DNA of 64,000 nt from Saccharomonospora amisosensis (GCF_011761185.1 NZ_JAAOYM010000001.1:4030001-4094000); one strand, 5' to 3'. Numbered from the stretch's first letter, positions 45,195 through 54,710 are shown. A program made the numbers and translations. The notes: a model not told the origin generated them from the sequence alone.

Positions 45195-45228
45195 GCACGG
45201 ATTCCCTTTTCGAGCAGGGAATCCGTGC
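45195..45228. terminator. Hairpin downstream of leuD
   Basis: GCACGGATTCCCT and AGGGAATCCGTGC form a perfect 13-bp stem with an eight-base loop, ten bases after the leuD stop (minus strand) and upstream of hupB. There is no long U tract. Confidence 0.65.
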
Positions 45229-45237
45229 CCAACGCGG

Positions 45238-45831
45238 CTACACCGGCGTGGTGGAAGGCTTCCAGGAGGGTCGCTTCGCCTCGAAGGCCTCGATGTCGTC
45301 GGCATGGCGCAGTGTCAACGCGATGTCGTCGAGTCCCTCGAGCAGTCGCCAGCGGGTGTAGTCATCGATCGAGAAGGTGGCGACGAAGTCCTTGGCCCGT
45401 ACCGTCTTCTCCCGCAGGTCGACGGTGACCTGGGTGCCCGGCTCGCTCTCGAGGATCTTCCACAGTTGCTCGACATCGGCCTGCTCGCACTCGGCGGCGA
45501 GCAGGCCCTGCTTGCCCGAGTTGCCCCGGAAGATGTCGGCGAACCGAGAGGAGATGACCACCCGGAAGCCGTAGTTCAGCAGTGCCCAGACGGCATGCTC
45601 CCTGGACGAACCCGTACCGAAGTCCGGCCCGGCGACGAGCACGCTGCCCGCCCGGTACGGCTCCTGGTTGAGCACGAATTGCTCGTCGCCGCGCCAGGCG
45701 GCGAACAGACCGTCCTCGAAGCCCGTACGGGTCACGCGCTTGAGGTAGACGGCGGGGATGATCTGGTCCGTGTCCACGTTGGACCTGCGCAGCGGCACTC
45801 CGACCCCGGTGTGCTTGGTGTAGGGCTCCAT
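45238..45831 (-). CDS. leuD: 3-isopropylmalate dehydratase small subunit
   Basis: A 197-residue subunit that, with LeuC, isomerises isopropylmalate in leucine synthesis. It has [24 protein letters not shown] at the start, [20 protein letters not shown] and [26 protein letters not shown], all LeuD hallmarks. ATG 45831 is 17 bases after the leuC stop; the longer open frame overlaps leuC. GGAG lies upstream. It forms an operon with leuC. Confidence 0.97.
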   Translation of the reverse strand: MEPYTKHTGVGVPLRRSNVDTDQIIPAVYLKRVTRTGFEDGLFAAWRGDEQFVLNQEPYRAGSVLVAGPDFGTGSSREHAVWALLNYGFRVVISSRFADIFRGNSGKQGLLAAECEQADVEQLWKILESEPGTQVTVDLREKTVRAKDFVATFSIDDYTRWRLLEGLDDIALTLRHADDIEAFEAKRPSWKPSTTPV

Positions 45832-45847
45832 GTTCTGTAACGCTCCT

Positions 45848-47263
45848 TCAGTCCAGGTCTTCCGGCGAGGACAGGGTGCCCCGTACGGCCGTCGCGGCCG
45901 CCACGAGCGGCGAGACCAGGTGGGTGCGACCACCCTTGCCCTGCCGACCCTCGAAGTTGCGGTTCGAGGTCGACGCGCTGCGCTCACCGGGCTTCAACTG
46001 GTCGGGATTCATCCCGAGGCACATCGAGCAGCCTGCCTGCCGCCACTCGGCGCCCGCCTGCGTAAAGATCTCGTGCAGCCCTTCGGCCTCCGCCACCTGG
46101 CGCACCCGCATCGAGCCGGGCACGACAAGCATGCGCACCCCGTCGGCCACCTTGCGGCCACGCAGCACCGTGGCCGCGGCACGCAGGTCCTCGATCCGGC
46201 CGTTGGTGCACGAGCCGAGGAACACGGTGTCCACCGCGATCTGCCGCAGCGGGGTCCCCGGAACAAGATCCATATAGGACAGGGCCTTCTCGGCGGCCAC
46301 GCGCTCGGTCTCGTCCGTGATCCGCTCGGGGTCGGGAACCGACTCCGAAAGCGGCAACCCCTGGCCGGGGTTGGTACCCCAGGTCACGTACGGGGTGAGC
46401 TGGGCGGCGTCGATGTCCACCTCGGCGTCGAACTCGGCTTCGGCGTCGGTGCGCAGTTCACGCCAGTTGGCCACCGCGGCGTCCCAGTCGGCGCCCTTCG
46501 GCGCGTGCGGGCGGTCCTTGAGGTAGGCGAAGGTCGTCTCGTCGGGCGCGATCATGCCCGCTCGGGCGCCTGCCTCGATGGACATGTTGCAGATGGTCAT
46601 CCGCGCCTCCATCGAGAGCGACTCGATGGCGCTACCCCGGTACTCGAGCACGTATCCCTGCCCGCCACCGGTGCCGATCTTGGCGATGACGGCGAGGATG
46701 ACGTCCTTGGCGGTAACGCCCGGGCGCAGGTCGCCGTTGACGTTGATCGCCATGGTCTTGAACGGACGCAGCGGAAGCGTCTGCGTGGCGAGCACGTGCT
46801 CGACCTCGGACGTGCCGATACCGAAGGCCATCGCGCCGAAGGCACCGTGTGTCGAGGTGTGGCTGTCACCGCACACCACGGTCATACCGGGCTGCGTCAG
46901 GCCGAGTTGGGGGCCGATGACGTGCACGATGCCCTGCTCGTCATCTCCCATGGGGTGCAGGCGGATGCCGAACTCCGCGCAGTTGCGGCGAAGCGTGTCC
47001 ACCTGGGTACGGGAGACCGGATCGGCGATGGGCAGGTCGATGCCCGTTGTGGGAACGTTGTGGTCCTCGGTCGCGATCGTGAGGTCGGGCCTGCGAACCT
47101 TCCTGCCAGCCAGGCGTAGCCCGTCGAACGCCTGCGGGCTGGTGACCTCGTGCACGAGGTGAAGATCGATGTAGAGCAGGTCCGGCTCAGCGCCTTGGCC
47201 GCGGCGCACGGTGTGCGCGTCCCACACTTTCTCTGCCAGTGTGCGGCCCCGCTTGATTGTCAT
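45848..47263 (-). CDS. leuC: 3-isopropylmalate dehydratase large subunit
   Basis: A 471-residue aconitase-family subunit carrying a [4Fe-4S] cluster. Cys ligands are in [17 protein letters not shown] and in [12 protein letters not shown] (two Cys); [34 protein letters not shown] is also present. [19 protein letters not shown] is the standard start. It is first in leuCD and divergent from the IclR gene that very likely controls it, with a near-palindrome in the 65-base gap. Confidence 0.98.
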   Translation of the reverse strand: MTIKRGRTLAEKVWDAHTVRRGQGAEPDLLYIDLHLVHEVTSPQAFDGLRLAGRKVRRPDLTIATEDHNVPTTGIDLPIADPVSRTQVDTLRRNCAEFGIRLHPMGDDEQGIVHVIGPQLGLTQPGMTVVCGDSHTSTHGAFGAMAFGIGTSEVEHVLATQTLPLRPFKTMAINVNGDLRPGVTAKDVILAVIAKIGTGGGQGYVLEYRGSAIESLSMEARMTICNMSIEAGARAGMIAPDETTFAYLKDRPHAPKGADWDAAVANWRELRTDAEAEFDAEVDIDAAQLTPYVTWGTNPGQGLPLSESVPDPERITDETERVAAEKALSYMDLVPGTPLRQIAVDTVFLGSCTNGRIEDLRAAATVLRGRKVADGVRMLVVPGSMRVRQVAEAEGLHEIFTQAGAEWRQAGCSMCLGMNPDQLKPGERSASTSNRNFEGRQGKGGRTHLVSPLVAAATAVRGTLSSPEDLD

Positions 47264-47307
47264 CAGGGCTCCTTACGTGAGCATGCCGATTCTGGACTTC
47301 CCAAACT

Positions 47308-47325
47308 GCGAGATTATAGTATCGC
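47308..47325. promoter_or_regulatory. Candidate operator for leuCD and its IclR regulator
   Basis: GCGAGATTATAGTATCGC is an imperfect 18-base palindrome (seven of nine pairs match, with one further T-G pair) in an AT-rich patch between the divergent leuC and IclR genes. It overlaps the likely promoters of both. LtbR/NdgR in Corynebacterium and Streptomyces bind in this position, so it is the best operator candidate. Confidence 0.55.
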
Positions 47326-47328
47326 TTT

Positions 47329-48066
47329 GTGGGACAGCCCAATGTTAGCAACCAGCAGACATCTGAAGCTCGGGCCAGCGGCATCGGTGTTCTCGACAAG
47401 GCGGTCGCCGTGTTGCACGCCGTGTCGGAGGAGCCGTGCGGGCTGGCGGAGTTGTGTTCACGCACCGGGCTACCGCGCGCGACCGCGCACCGGCTGGCCG
47501 TAGGGCTGGAGGTGCACCGGATGCTGCGCCGCGGTCCCGACGGGAGGTGGCGGGCGGGGCCTGCCCTCGCCGAACTGGCTGGCGGCACGGTGGACCCGTT
47601 GCTGGATGCCGCGAGCGTGATACTGCCGAAGCTGCGCGACATCACCGGCGAGAGCGTCCAGCTGTACCGCAGGGACGGTGTCCAGCGGGTGTGCGTGGCC
47701 ACGGCGGAGCCGCCGAGCGGGTTGCGCGACACCGTGCCGGTTGGCGCGCGGCTGCCGATGACGGCCGGGTCGGGGGCGAAGGTGCTCGCGGCGTGGGCGG
47801 ACGAGCACACCCAGCGAGCGATCCTGGCCGACGCCGTCTACGGCGAGCGGACCCTGCTCGAAGTGCGCAGGCGGGGGTGGGCGCAGAGTGTCGCCGAACG
47901 TGAGCCGGGGGTGGCGAGTGTGTCGGCGCCGGTTCGCGACACGACCGGCGCGGTGGTGGCGGCGGTGTCGGTATCAGGGCCGGTCGAGCGCATCGGCCGC
48001 AAGCCCGGCGGGCGGTGGGCCGCGGATCTGCTGGCGGCGGCGGAGGCGCTGCAAGACCGACTCTGA
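47329..48066 (+). CDS. IclR-family regulator of leucine synthesis (NdgR/LtbR type)
   Basis: A 245-residue IclR-family protein divergent from leuCD. The winged helix is at about 20-75 (IGVLDKAVAVLHAVSEEPCGLAELCSRTGLPRATAHRLAVGLEVHRML). The effector domain has LQLYRRDGVQRVCVATAEPPSGLRDTVPVGARLPMTAGSGAKVLAAW and the C-terminal APVRDTTGAVVAAVSVSGPVERI. NdgR (Streptomyces), LtbR (Corynebacterium) and Rv2989 (M. tuberculosis) share position and type, and control leuCD and other amino-acid genes. GTG 47329 starts within or just after the candidate operator. Confidence 0.93.
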   Translation: MGQPNVSNQQTSEARASGIGVLDKAVAVLHAVSEEPCGLAELCSRTGLPRATAHRLAVGLEVHRMLRRGPDGRWRAGPALAELAGGTVDPLLDAASVILPKLRDITGESVQLYRRDGVQRVCVATAEPPSGLRDTVPVGARLPMTAGSGAKVLAAWADEHTQRAILADAVYGERTLLEVRRRGWAQSVAEREPGVASVSAPVRDTTGAVVAAVSVSGPVERIGRKPGGRWAADLLAAAEALQDRL

Positions 48067-48083
48067 GGCGTCCGGTTCGCCGG

Positions 48084-48107
48084 TCCCCGCCCGCGAACCG
48101 GACTCGC
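48084..48107. repeat. Small hairpin with 21-bp-family core
   Basis: CCCGCGA and TCGCGGG flank seven bases just after the IclR stop. The right side, GGACTCGCGGGC, matches the core of the 21-bp repeat family, so this may be a decayed single unit. Confidence 0.4.
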
Positions 48108-48130
48108 GGGCATTTGACGGCGATATCGAA

Positions 48131-48179
48131 AAAGCGAGGGCCTTGTTCGAGATTTTCTCTCGAACAAGGCCCTCGCTTT
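48131..48179. terminator. Strong bidirectional terminator
   Basis: Perfect 21-base arms at 48131-48151 and 48159-48179 around a seven-base loop, with A-rich start and T-rich end (AAAGCGAGG ... CCTCGCTTT). It terminates the IclR transcript from the left and the tRNA transcript from the right. Confidence 0.93.
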
Positions 48180-48184
48180 TGGCG

Positions 48185-48257
48185 TACCCCCGATGGGATT
48201 CGAACCCACGCTACCGGCGTGAGAGGCCGGCGTCCTAGGCCGCTAGACGACGGGGGC
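48185..48257 (-). tRNA. tRNA-Glu (anticodon CTC)
   Basis: A 73-base cloverleaf on the minus strand: acceptor GCCCCCG pairing with CGGGGGT (final G-U), anticodon stem CCGGC/GCCGG with loop CTCTCAC (anticodon CTC), and T loop GGTTCGAATCC. Discriminator A; the CCA end is not encoded. It lies 50 bases downstream of tRNA-Gln on the same strand. Confidence 0.96.
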
Positions 48258-48307
48258 TTGCTGTGTTGCCTGAGACAACCTACCAGGTGGTGGTTTTCTC
48301 TGAGCAG

Positions 48308-48379
48308 CTGGGGTACCAGGACTCGAACCTAGACTAACTGAACCAGAATCAGTCGTGCTGCCAATTACACCATACCCCA
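48308..48379 (-). tRNA. tRNA-Gln (anticodon CTG)
   Basis: A 72-base cloverleaf on the minus strand: acceptor TGGGGTA/TACCCCA, anticodon stem ACTGA/TCAGT with loop TTCTGGT (anticodon CTG), and T loop GGTTCGAGTCC. CCA not encoded. It lies 92 bases downstream of the HAD gene stop and precedes tRNA-Glu, so the pair is probably one transcript. Confidence 0.96.
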
Positions 48380-48471
48380 AGAGATGCCTCACCCAAGCGC
48401 ACTCCGGCTCGGCACCGCTGGAAAGAAATACTAGACCACGGCGAAGCCTGCCCGATAACCGGCCCTTGCCC

Positions 48472-49254
48472 TCAACGGGGAACGGGCACCCCCACCCTGG
48501 CGAACTCCGAGACCAGCAGCTCAGGCAGATCGGCGAGGGTGTAGAGCACGTGCACGTCCGACGGGACGTCAGCAGCCGTCCCTGTCCGGTCGAGCCACAC
48601 CCCACCCAACCCCGCGTCGCGGGCACCAACGGCGTCGGTAGCCAGCTTGTCCCCCACGTGCACGGCTTGCGCCGGTTCGCAGTCGAGCTTGAAGCAGACC
48701 GTCTTGAACATCACGGGGTCGGGTTTGGCGACACCGACCTCGCCCGCGATGGCGACGTAGTCGAAGAAGCGCGCGAGCCCCAGCATCGCGAGCTTCTCCC
48801 GCTGGTGGGCGCCGGAAGCATTCGTGACGGCCGCGAGCCGCACACCCGCCGCCGTCAGCCATTCCAAACAGGGCAGGACATCGTCGAAGAGCCGCCACGA
48901 GCGGCGCAGCATCTCCTTGCGTTTCTTCTCGAACCCGGCGACGTCCGCCATGCCGACGCTGATACCCAGTTCGGCCAGGAACGCCTGGGTACGCCTGCCG
49001 TGCATGTCGGGGTACTCCAACTCGCCCGTGACGACCCTCGCCACGTGCTCGTCGGTGATTCGCTCCCACACCGGCCACATGTCGGTTCTGCCGATCAGCG
49101 CTTCGAGCGATCTTCGACTCGCCGCGGAGAAGTCGATCAACGTGTCGTCGATGTCAAGGCAGACCAACCGCAGTTCCGGCGGTGTCCAGGGGGGAGCGTC
49201 GTCGTGTTCGGAAACTCTTTGCGATGCCGTCGGGGAGCCAAGCGCAAAAGCCAC
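48472..49254 (-). CDS. HAD-superfamily hydrolase
   Basis: A 260-residue HAD phosphatase. Motif I is LVCLDIDDTLIDFS (nucleophile Asp at about 34), motif II is LAAVTNASG, and motif III/IV are VAKPDPVMFKTV and VHVGDKLATDAVGARDAG. The cap insertion after motif I is helical, as in the phosphoglycolate phosphatase/haloacid group. GTG 49254 is the only strong start. It lies between gltX and the tRNA pair on the same strand. Substrate unknown. Confidence 0.9.
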   Translation of the reverse strand: MAFALGSPTASQRVSEHDDAPPWTPPELRLVCLDIDDTLIDFSAASRRSLEALIGRTDMWPVWERITDEHVARVVTGELEYPDMHGRRTQAFLAELGISVGMADVAGFEKKRKEMLRRSWRLFDDVLPCLEWLTAAGVRLAAVTNASGAHQREKLAMLGLARFFDYVAIAGEVGVAKPDPVMFKTVCFKLDCEPAQAVHVGDKLATDAVGARDAGLGGVWLDRTGTAADVPSDVHVLYTLADLPELLVSEFARVGVPVPR

Positions 49255-49333
49255 CCCGAGAGGCTAGGGCACTTTCGCTTTGATCGACTCGGCTGACGAG
49301 GTGAAAACCCGGCCGCTGTTTCGGTCCAGCCCC

Positions 49334-50821
49334 CTACGCTGAGTTGCCCGTGAGGGCCCGCCGCAAGCGTGCGAGTGACACCTGGCGTCCGAGTAGTTCC
49401 ATCGACTCGTACAGCGGGGGTGAAATTGTCCGCCCTGTAACGGCGACGCGTATCGGAGCGAATGCCTTACGGGGTTTGAGCCCGAGTCCATCCACGAGCG
49501 CCTGCTTGAGCGCCTGCTCGATGGCGGCACTGTCCCACGAGGGCAATGTGTCGAGTGCCTCGACGGCGGCGCGCAGCACCGGCTCCGCGTCAGGACCGAG
49601 CGCCTTCGCCGCGGCGGCCTCCTCCGGCGCGAACTCCTCCTCGGCGACGAATAGGAATCGGACGAGATCGACCGTTTCGGACAACACGGTGACGCGCTCC
49701 TGCACGAGCGGGGCGATCGCTCGCAGGGTGGCCAACTGCTCGTCGCTCGGTGTCGCCGGGAGCACGCCCGCGGAACTCAGGTAGGGCGTGACTCGCCGGG
49801 TGAACTCCTGCACGGGCAGCGCACGGATGTGCGTGCCGTTGATCGCCTCGGCCTTCTTGATGTCGAACCGGGCCGGGTTCGCGCTCACCTTGGTTATCTC
49901 GAACGCCTCGACCAGCTCGTCGACGCCGAACACGTCCCGATCCTCGGCGATCGACCAGCCGAGCAGCGCGAGGTAGTTCAACAGCCCCTCGCGGATGAAG
50001 CCGCGGTCGCGGAGGTTGAACAGGTTCGACGAGGGGTCTCGTTTGGACAGCTTCTTGTTGCCCTCCCCCAGTACGTATGGCAGGTGACCAAACTCGGGCA
50101 CGAAGTCGGTGACGCCGATCCGGCGCAGCGCCTGGTACAGCGCGATCTGCCGGGGGGTCGACGGCAGCAGGTCCTCGCCGCGCAGTACGTGCGTGATCCG
50201 CATGAGCGCGTCGTCGACCGGGTTGGTGAGCGTGTAGAGCGGCTGGCCGCTGGCTCGCACGAGCACCGGGTCAGGGATCGTGCCCGCCCTGAACGTGATG
50301 CCCCCGCGCACCAGGTCGGTCCAGGTGATGTCCTCCTCCGGCATGCGCAGCCGCAGCACGGGCTCGCGGCCCTGCTCGCGTAGCCGCTCCTTCTGCTCGC
50401 CGGTCAGCTCACGGTCGTAGTTGTCGTAGCCCAGCTTGGGGTCCTGGCCCGCCTCCCTGCGCCGCTGCTCGACTTCCTCGTTGGTGGAGAACGCCTCGTA
50501 CAGCTCGCCCGCCTCCAGCAGCCGGGCGGCGATGCCGGCGTAGACCTCACCGCGCAGGCTTTGCCGGTACGGCCCGTACTCGCCGCCGACCTCAGGGCCC
50601 TCGTCCCAGTCCAGTCCCAGCCAGCGCAGCGCGTCGAGCAGAGCCTCGTAGGACTCCTCGGTGTCCCTTGCCGCGTCGGTGTCCTCGATCCGGAACACCA
50701 GGCTGCCGCCGTGATGCCGCGCGAACGCCCAGTTGAACAGGGCAGTGCGGATGAGGCCGACATGCGGCATCCCGGTGGGGGAAGGGCAGAAGCGGGCGCG
50801 TACGGCGTTCGTCTCACTCAT
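49334..50821 (-). CDS. gltX: Glutamyl-tRNA synthetase
   Basis: A 495-residue class I synthetase charging tRNA-Glu and, in actinobacteria that lack GlnRS, tRNA-Gln as well, which GatCAB then amidates. HIGH-like motif: [23 protein letters not shown] (HVG). KMSKS-like motif: [59 protein letters not shown] is also characteristic. ATG 50821 has GGAGC upstream; the open frame to 51205 is not family-like. The tRNA-Glu and tRNA-Gln genes lie just downstream, past the HAD gene. Confidence 0.97.
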   Translation of the reverse strand: MSETNAVRARFCPSPTGMPHVGLIRTALFNWAFARHHGGSLVFRIEDTDAARDTEESYEALLDALRWLGLDWDEGPEVGGEYGPYRQSLRGEVYAGIAARLLEAGELYEAFSTNEEVEQRRREAGQDPKLGYDNYDRELTGEQKERLREQGREPVLRLRMPEEDITWTDLVRGGITFRAGTIPDPVLVRASGQPLYTLTNPVDDALMRITHVLRGEDLLPSTPRQIALYQALRRIGVTDFVPEFGHLPYVLGEGNKKLSKRDPSSNLFNLRDRGFIREGLLNYLALLGWSIAEDRDVFGVDELVEAFEITKVSANPARFDIKKAEAINGTHIRALPVQEFTRRVTPYLSSAGVLPATPSDEQLATLRAIAPLVQERVTVLSETVDLVRFLFVAEEEFAPEEAAAAKALGPDAEPVLRAAVEALDTLPSWDSAAIEQALKQALVDGLGLKPRKAFAPIRVAVTGRTISPPLYESMELLGRQVSLARLRRALTGNSA

Positions 50822-50876
50822 AGCCGCTCCAGCGTATCGCTCTTGACGCGGGCGTGAATCCGGTGCATCGTGAAGA

Positions 50877-50896
50877 TATTCAACACTCGATGAATA
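50877..50896. promoter_or_regulatory. Inverted repeat before the FAD monooxygenase gene
   Basis: TATTCA and TGAATA are separated by eight bases, in a short AT-rich patch between the divergent gltX and monooxygenase genes. It is 12 bases before the ATG, so it could be a repressor operator or a promoter element. Confidence 0.45.
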
Positions 50897-50907
50897 AGGG
50901 GGCGGCC

Positions 50908-52140
50908 ATGGCCGAACGGACGGCATGCGTCGTGATCGGGGGCGGGCCCGCCGGAATGATGCTGGGCCTGCTGCTGGCACGAGCCGGGATCGAAGTGACC
51001 GTGCTGGAGAAGCACGCCGACTTCCTTCGGGATTTCCGAGGCGACACGGTGCACCCTTCGACGATGCGGTTGCTGGACGAACTCGGCCTCGGTGAAGCCT
51101 TCGCCAAGTTGCCGCAGAGCCGGATGGAACAGATCGCCTTCCCCATCGACGAACGGGAGTACGTCGTCGTCGGTGATCTGCGACGGCTGAAGGTGCCCCA
51201 TCCATACATCGCCATCACACCGCAGTGGGATCTGCTCAACCTCCTCGCCGAGGCGGGCAACCGGGAGCCCACCTTCCGGTTGCGGATGCGCACGGAGGCG
51301 ACCGACCTGATCCGTGAGGGTGGCCGGGTGCGGGGGGTGCGCTACCGCACCGACGACGGCACGACCGGTGAGGTCAGAGCCGAGCTGACCGTGGCCTGCG
51401 ACGGGCGATGGTCCATCGCGCGGGAGCTACCAGAACTGCGCTACAAGGAACTGCCCGTGCCCATCGACGCGTGGTGGTTCCGGCTCAGCAGGAAGCCCGA
51501 AGAGGACCACTCCTCGCTACGGCCGACCCTGCGCGACGGTCGGTTCGCGATCGTCATCCCGAGGACGGACTTCTATCAGATCGCCTACATCGGCAAGAAG
51601 GGCATCGACCCGATGCTGCGCGCCCGCGGCATCGAGAGTTTCCGGCACGAGGCAGGCAGGCTGCTCGTCGACCTTGCCGACCGCCTCGATGAGCTGGCGT
51701 CGATGGACGACGTCAAACACCTGGACATCCGGCTCAACCGGCTGAGCCGCTGGCACCTCGACGGCCTGCTGTGCATCGGTGACGCCGCACACGCGATGTC
51801 GCCCATCGGCGGCGTCGGCATCAACCTCGCCGTGCAGGACGCCGTGGCAGCGGCCACGCTGCTCGCCGGTCCGCTACGGCGGGGCCGCGTCAGCGGCCGG
51901 ACACTAGCGAAGGTCCGGCGAAGGCGGCAATTGCCGACCGTCATCGTGCAGGCGCTTCAGCACCTCCTGCACCGCACGGTCGCCGCGCCGCTCGTCGAAG
52001 GCAACCGGGCTGGCCCGCCGAAACCGGTCACCACGGCGCTGCGACGGATGCCGTGGTTGTCGTTCGTGCCCGCCTACCTCGTCGGGGTTGGCCCCCGGCC
52101 GGAACACGCTCCCGCGTTCGCGCGGCGGCCGCCCGGCTGA
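50908..52140 (+). CDS. FAD-dependent class A monooxygenase
   Basis: A 410-residue flavoprotein of the PHBH/UbiH fold. The dinucleotide-binding motif [29 protein letters not shown] is at about 8-35. [41 protein letters not shown], and [38 protein letters not shown] (second FAD motif) follow. ATG 50908 with AAGGGGGC upstream is preferred over ATG 50890 and an earlier start. It likely hydroxylates an aromatic or polyketide-like substrate. It is divergent from gltX, stands alone, and is probably controlled through the inverted repeat at 50877. Confidence 0.88.
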   Translation: MAERTACVVIGGGPAGMMLGLLLARAGIEVTVLEKHADFLRDFRGDTVHPSTMRLLDELGLGEAFAKLPQSRMEQIAFPIDEREYVVVGDLRRLKVPHPYIAITPQWDLLNLLAEAGNREPTFRLRMRTEATDLIREGGRVRGVRYRTDDGTTGEVRAELTVACDGRWSIARELPELRYKELPVPIDAWWFRLSRKPEEDHSSLRPTLRDGRFAIVIPRTDFYQIAYIGKKGIDPMLRARGIESFRHEAGRLLVDLADRLDELASMDDVKHLDIRLNRLSRWHLDGLLCIGDAAHAMSPIGGVGINLAVQDAVAAATLLAGPLRRGRVSGRTLAKVRRRRQLPTVIVQALQHLLHRTVAAPLVEGNRAGPPKPVTTALRRMPWLSFVPAYLVGVGPRPEHAPAFARRPPG

Positions 52141-52153
52141 GGGCGCGGCAAGT

Positions 52154-52924
52154 TCAGGCTGCCTGTACCGGGTTGGTTAGTGTGCCGATCCCCTCGACCG
52201 TGATCGACACCTGCTGGCCGGCCGTGATCGGTCCGACGCCCTCCGGGGTGCCGGTCAGGATGAGGTCGCCTGGCAACAGCGTCATCACCGCCGAGACGAA
52301 TTCCACGAGTTCGGGCACCTTGTGCACCAGTGCCGAGGTCCGCGCGTCCTGCTTGACCTCGCCGTCCACCTCGGAACGGATGGCGAGGTCGGCGGGATCG
52401 ACAGCGGTCTCGATCCAGGGACCGACAGGGCAGAAGGTGTCGAAGCCCTTGGCCCTTCCCCACTGCCCGTCGGACTCTTGCAGATCCCGTGCGCTGACGT
52501 CGTTGGCGATCGTGTAGCCGAGGACGGCGGCCCCCGCGCGAGCGGCGGGCACGTTCTTCACCGGCTGCCCGATCACCACGGCCAGTTCGCCCTCGAAGTC
52601 GACCCTCGTCGACACCGCGGGCAACTTGATCGCCGCGTTGGGGCCGATCACGCTGGTGGACGGCTTGAGGAAGATCATCGGTTCGCCGGGAACCTCGTTG
52701 CCGAACTCCTGCGCGTGGGCGGCGTAGTTGCGGCCGACCGCGATCACCTTCGTGGGCAGGATGGGCGCGAGCAGCCGCACGTCCGCGAGCGGCCACCGCC
52801 GTCCCGTGAAGTTCGGCTTTCCGAACGGATGATCGGCGATCTCGAGAACCTGCGCTTCGTCACCGTCCCCCTCGATCGAGGCGAACGCGACACCATCGGG
52901 GTGAGCAATTCGAGCCAGTCGCAC
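52154..52924 (-). CDS. Fumarylacetoacetate hydrolase family protein
   Basis: A 256-residue FAH-fold enzyme (acylpyruvase, oxaloacetate decarboxylase or 2-hydroxyhepta-diene-dioate isomerase types). Metal ligands are in DFEGELAVVIGQPVKNV (Glu-x-Glu) and GYTIANDVSARDLQ. Also seen are KPSTSVIGPNAAIKLP, KGFDTFCPVGPWIET and PGDLILTGTPEGVGPI. GTG 52924 gives the usual length. M. tuberculosis Rv2993c sits in the same place near gltX. Reaction not determinable from sequence. It converges on the monooxygenase gene. Confidence 0.9.
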   Translation of the reverse strand: MRLARIAHPDGVAFASIEGDGDEAQVLEIADHPFGKPNFTGRRWPLADVRLLAPILPTKVIAVGRNYAAHAQEFGNEVPGEPMIFLKPSTSVIGPNAAIKLPAVSTRVDFEGELAVVIGQPVKNVPAARAGAAVLGYTIANDVSARDLQESDGQWGRAKGFDTFCPVGPWIETAVDPADLAIRSEVDGEVKQDARTSALVHKVPELVEFVSAVMTLLPGDLILTGTPEGVGPITAGQQVSITVEGIGTLTNPVQAA

Positions 52925-53005
52925 CGTCGAATCCTAACTCGGGCCATGGGCGCGTGCCGTAGGCAACGGGTCGGGCCGGTGCCGATCGGCGCTGGCACGC
53001 GCCGC

Positions 53006-54610
53006 CTACTTCCGCAGGCTCTTGTGCACCAGGGCGTCGCACAGAGCGAGCCAGCTCGCCTCGACGATGTTGGCGTGAACACCGACGGTCGTCCATTCCC
53101 GCTCGCCGTCGGACGACTCGACCAACACCCGCGTGACCGCGTCGGTACCCGGATGGCCTGCGAGGATGCGCACCTTGTAGTCACTCAGCTCCACGCTGTC
53201 CAACCAGGACAGGTGCGGCGAGAGCGCCTTGCGCAGGGCGGCGTCCAGAGCGTGCACCGGGCCGTTTCCTTCCGCCGTGGCGATCACCCGCTGGCCACCG
53301 ACGTGCACCTTGACCGTGGCCTCCGATCCGACCTCGCCACCCACACGGTGGTCGAGTACCACCCGGTAGGACTCCAGCGTGAAGGGCGGCTCCGCGGGTG
53401 CCTTCCCCGTCTCGGCCAGCAGCAACAGCTCCAGCGACGCGTCGGCGGCCTCGAACGACCAGCCCTGCGCCTCCATGCTCTTGACCTTCTTCACCGCGCT
53501 GGAAAGCGCCTCCGGCTGTGCGGCCAGGTCCAGCCCGAGCTCGCGTCCCTTGAGCTCGAGGCTGGCCTTGCCCGCCATCTCGGTGACCAGCACCCTCATG
53601 TCGTTGCCGACCAGAGCCGGATCGATGTGGTTGTACAACAACGGGTCCACTTTGATCGCGCTCGCGTGCAGCCCCGCCTTGTGGGCGAAGGCCGACGACC
53701 CGACGTAGGCCTGGTGGGTGTCGGGCGCGATGTTCGCGATCTCGGCAAGCGCATGGGAGACGCGCGTGAGCTCGGCGGCACCGCCCTCGGGCAGCACCTC
53801 CATGCCAAGCTTGGCAACCAGGTTTCCCGTAACGGCGAACAGGTCGGCGTTGCCTGCCCGTTCCCCGTATCCGTTCGCGGTGCACTGCACGTGGGTCGCA
53901 CCCGCCTGCACCGCCGCGATGCTGTTACCGACCGCGCAGGCGGTGTCGTCCTGGCAGTGGATACCGAGTCGCAGGCCGGTGCGCTGCGCGACCTCCCTCA
54001 CGGTCTCGGCGATGCCCAGCGGCAGTTGGCCGCCGTTGGTGTCGCAGAGCACCACCACGTCGGCTCCGCCGCGGCCCGCGGCGTCAAGCACTCGCAGTGC
54101 CGTCTCGGGGTCGTATGCGTAGCCGTCGAAGAAGTGCTCCGCGTCAAGGAAGACCCGCCTGCCCTCACCGACGAGGAAGGACACCGTGTCCTCGACCATG
54201 GCACACGCCTCTGCGACGTCCACGCGCAGCGCCCGCTCGATGTGCCGGACATCCGACTTGGCGACCAGCGTCACGACCGGTGCCCGCGAGTCGAGCAGCG
54301 CGCGCACCTGTGAGTCCTCCTCGGCCCGAACGCCTGCCCTGCGCGTGGAGCCGAACGCGACCAGCACCGCGTGCCGCAGCGCCAGTTCGCCCGCGGCGGC
54401 CCTGGCGAAGAACTCGGTGTCCTTGGGCATCGCACCCGGCCAGCCACCCTCGATGTAGCCGACACCGAGCTCGTCGAGCAGGCGCGCGACCGCCAACTTG
54501 TCGGCGACGGAGTAGGAAATACCCTCCCGCTGAGCCCCGTCACGCAGCGTCGTGTCGTAGAGGTGGAATTGGTCGCCGAGCGGTGTGCCGGCAGGTTCCG
54601 TGCGGGTCAC
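53006..54610 (-). CDS. cimA: Citramalate synthase
   Basis: A 534-residue acyltransferase of the IPM/homocitrate synthase family. It matches the CimA group, which condenses acetyl-CoA and pyruvate to citramalate for isoleucine by the pyruvate route. Features: LYDTTLRDGAQREGISYSVADKLAVARLLDELGVGYIEGGWPGAMPKD, LGIHCQDDTACAVGNSIAAVQAGATHVQCTANGYGERAGNADLFAV, and a C-terminal LeuA-type dimer/allosteric domain with ERVVL-like VVLDHRVGG. GTG 54610 has AGGAGAG five bases upstream. It is preceded by a leader peptide and attenuator, so its transcription should respond to branched-chain aminoacyl-tRNA. Confidence 0.92.
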   Translation of the reverse strand: MTRTEPAGTPLGDQFHLYDTTLRDGAQREGISYSVADKLAVARLLDELGVGYIEGGWPGAMPKDTEFFARAAAGELALRHAVLVAFGSTRRAGVRAEEDSQVRALLDSRAPVVTLVAKSDVRHIERALRVDVAEACAMVEDTVSFLVGEGRRVFLDAEHFFDGYAYDPETALRVLDAAGRGGADVVVLCDTNGGQLPLGIAETVREVAQRTGLRLGIHCQDDTACAVGNSIAAVQAGATHVQCTANGYGERAGNADLFAVTGNLVAKLGMEVLPEGGAAELTRVSHALAEIANIAPDTHQAYVGSSAFAHKAGLHASAIKVDPLLYNHIDPALVGNDMRVLVTEMAGKASLELKGRELGLDLAAQPEALSSAVKKVKSMEAQGWSFEAADASLELLLLAETGKAPAEPPFTLESYRVVLDHRVGGEVGSEATVKVHVGGQRVIATAEGNGPVHALDAALRKALSPHLSWLDSVELSDYKVRILAGHPGTDAVTRVLVESSDGEREWTTVGVHANIVEASWLALCDALVHKSLRK

Positions 54611-54640
54611 GGGTCTCTCCTTGAGAAGGTCTCCTGACAA

Positions 54641-54672
54641 ACAAAAAGACCCCCCGCGGGTGCGAGAGGTCT
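54641..54672 (-). terminator. Attenuator terminator before cimA
   Basis: On the minus strand a nine-pair stem beginning AGACCTCTC and ending GGGGGGTCT (two G-U pairs) is followed by TTTTTG. It lies between the leader peptide and the cimA start, where an attenuator terminator is expected. Confidence 0.8.
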
Positions 54673-54673
54673 G

Positions 54674-54710
54674 CGCGCCGGGTGCTTTGGGGAAGCACTT
54701 ACCCGGCGCG
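54674..54710 (-). promoter_or_regulatory. Pause/antiterminator hairpin before cimA
   Basis: Outer arms CGCGCCGGGT and ACCCGGCGCG with a nested GTGCTT/AAGCAC inner stem form a strong hairpin. It overlaps the end of the leader-peptide coding region (the stop codon is in the inner loop). It is the likely ribosome-sensitive structure of the attenuator. Confidence 0.7.
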
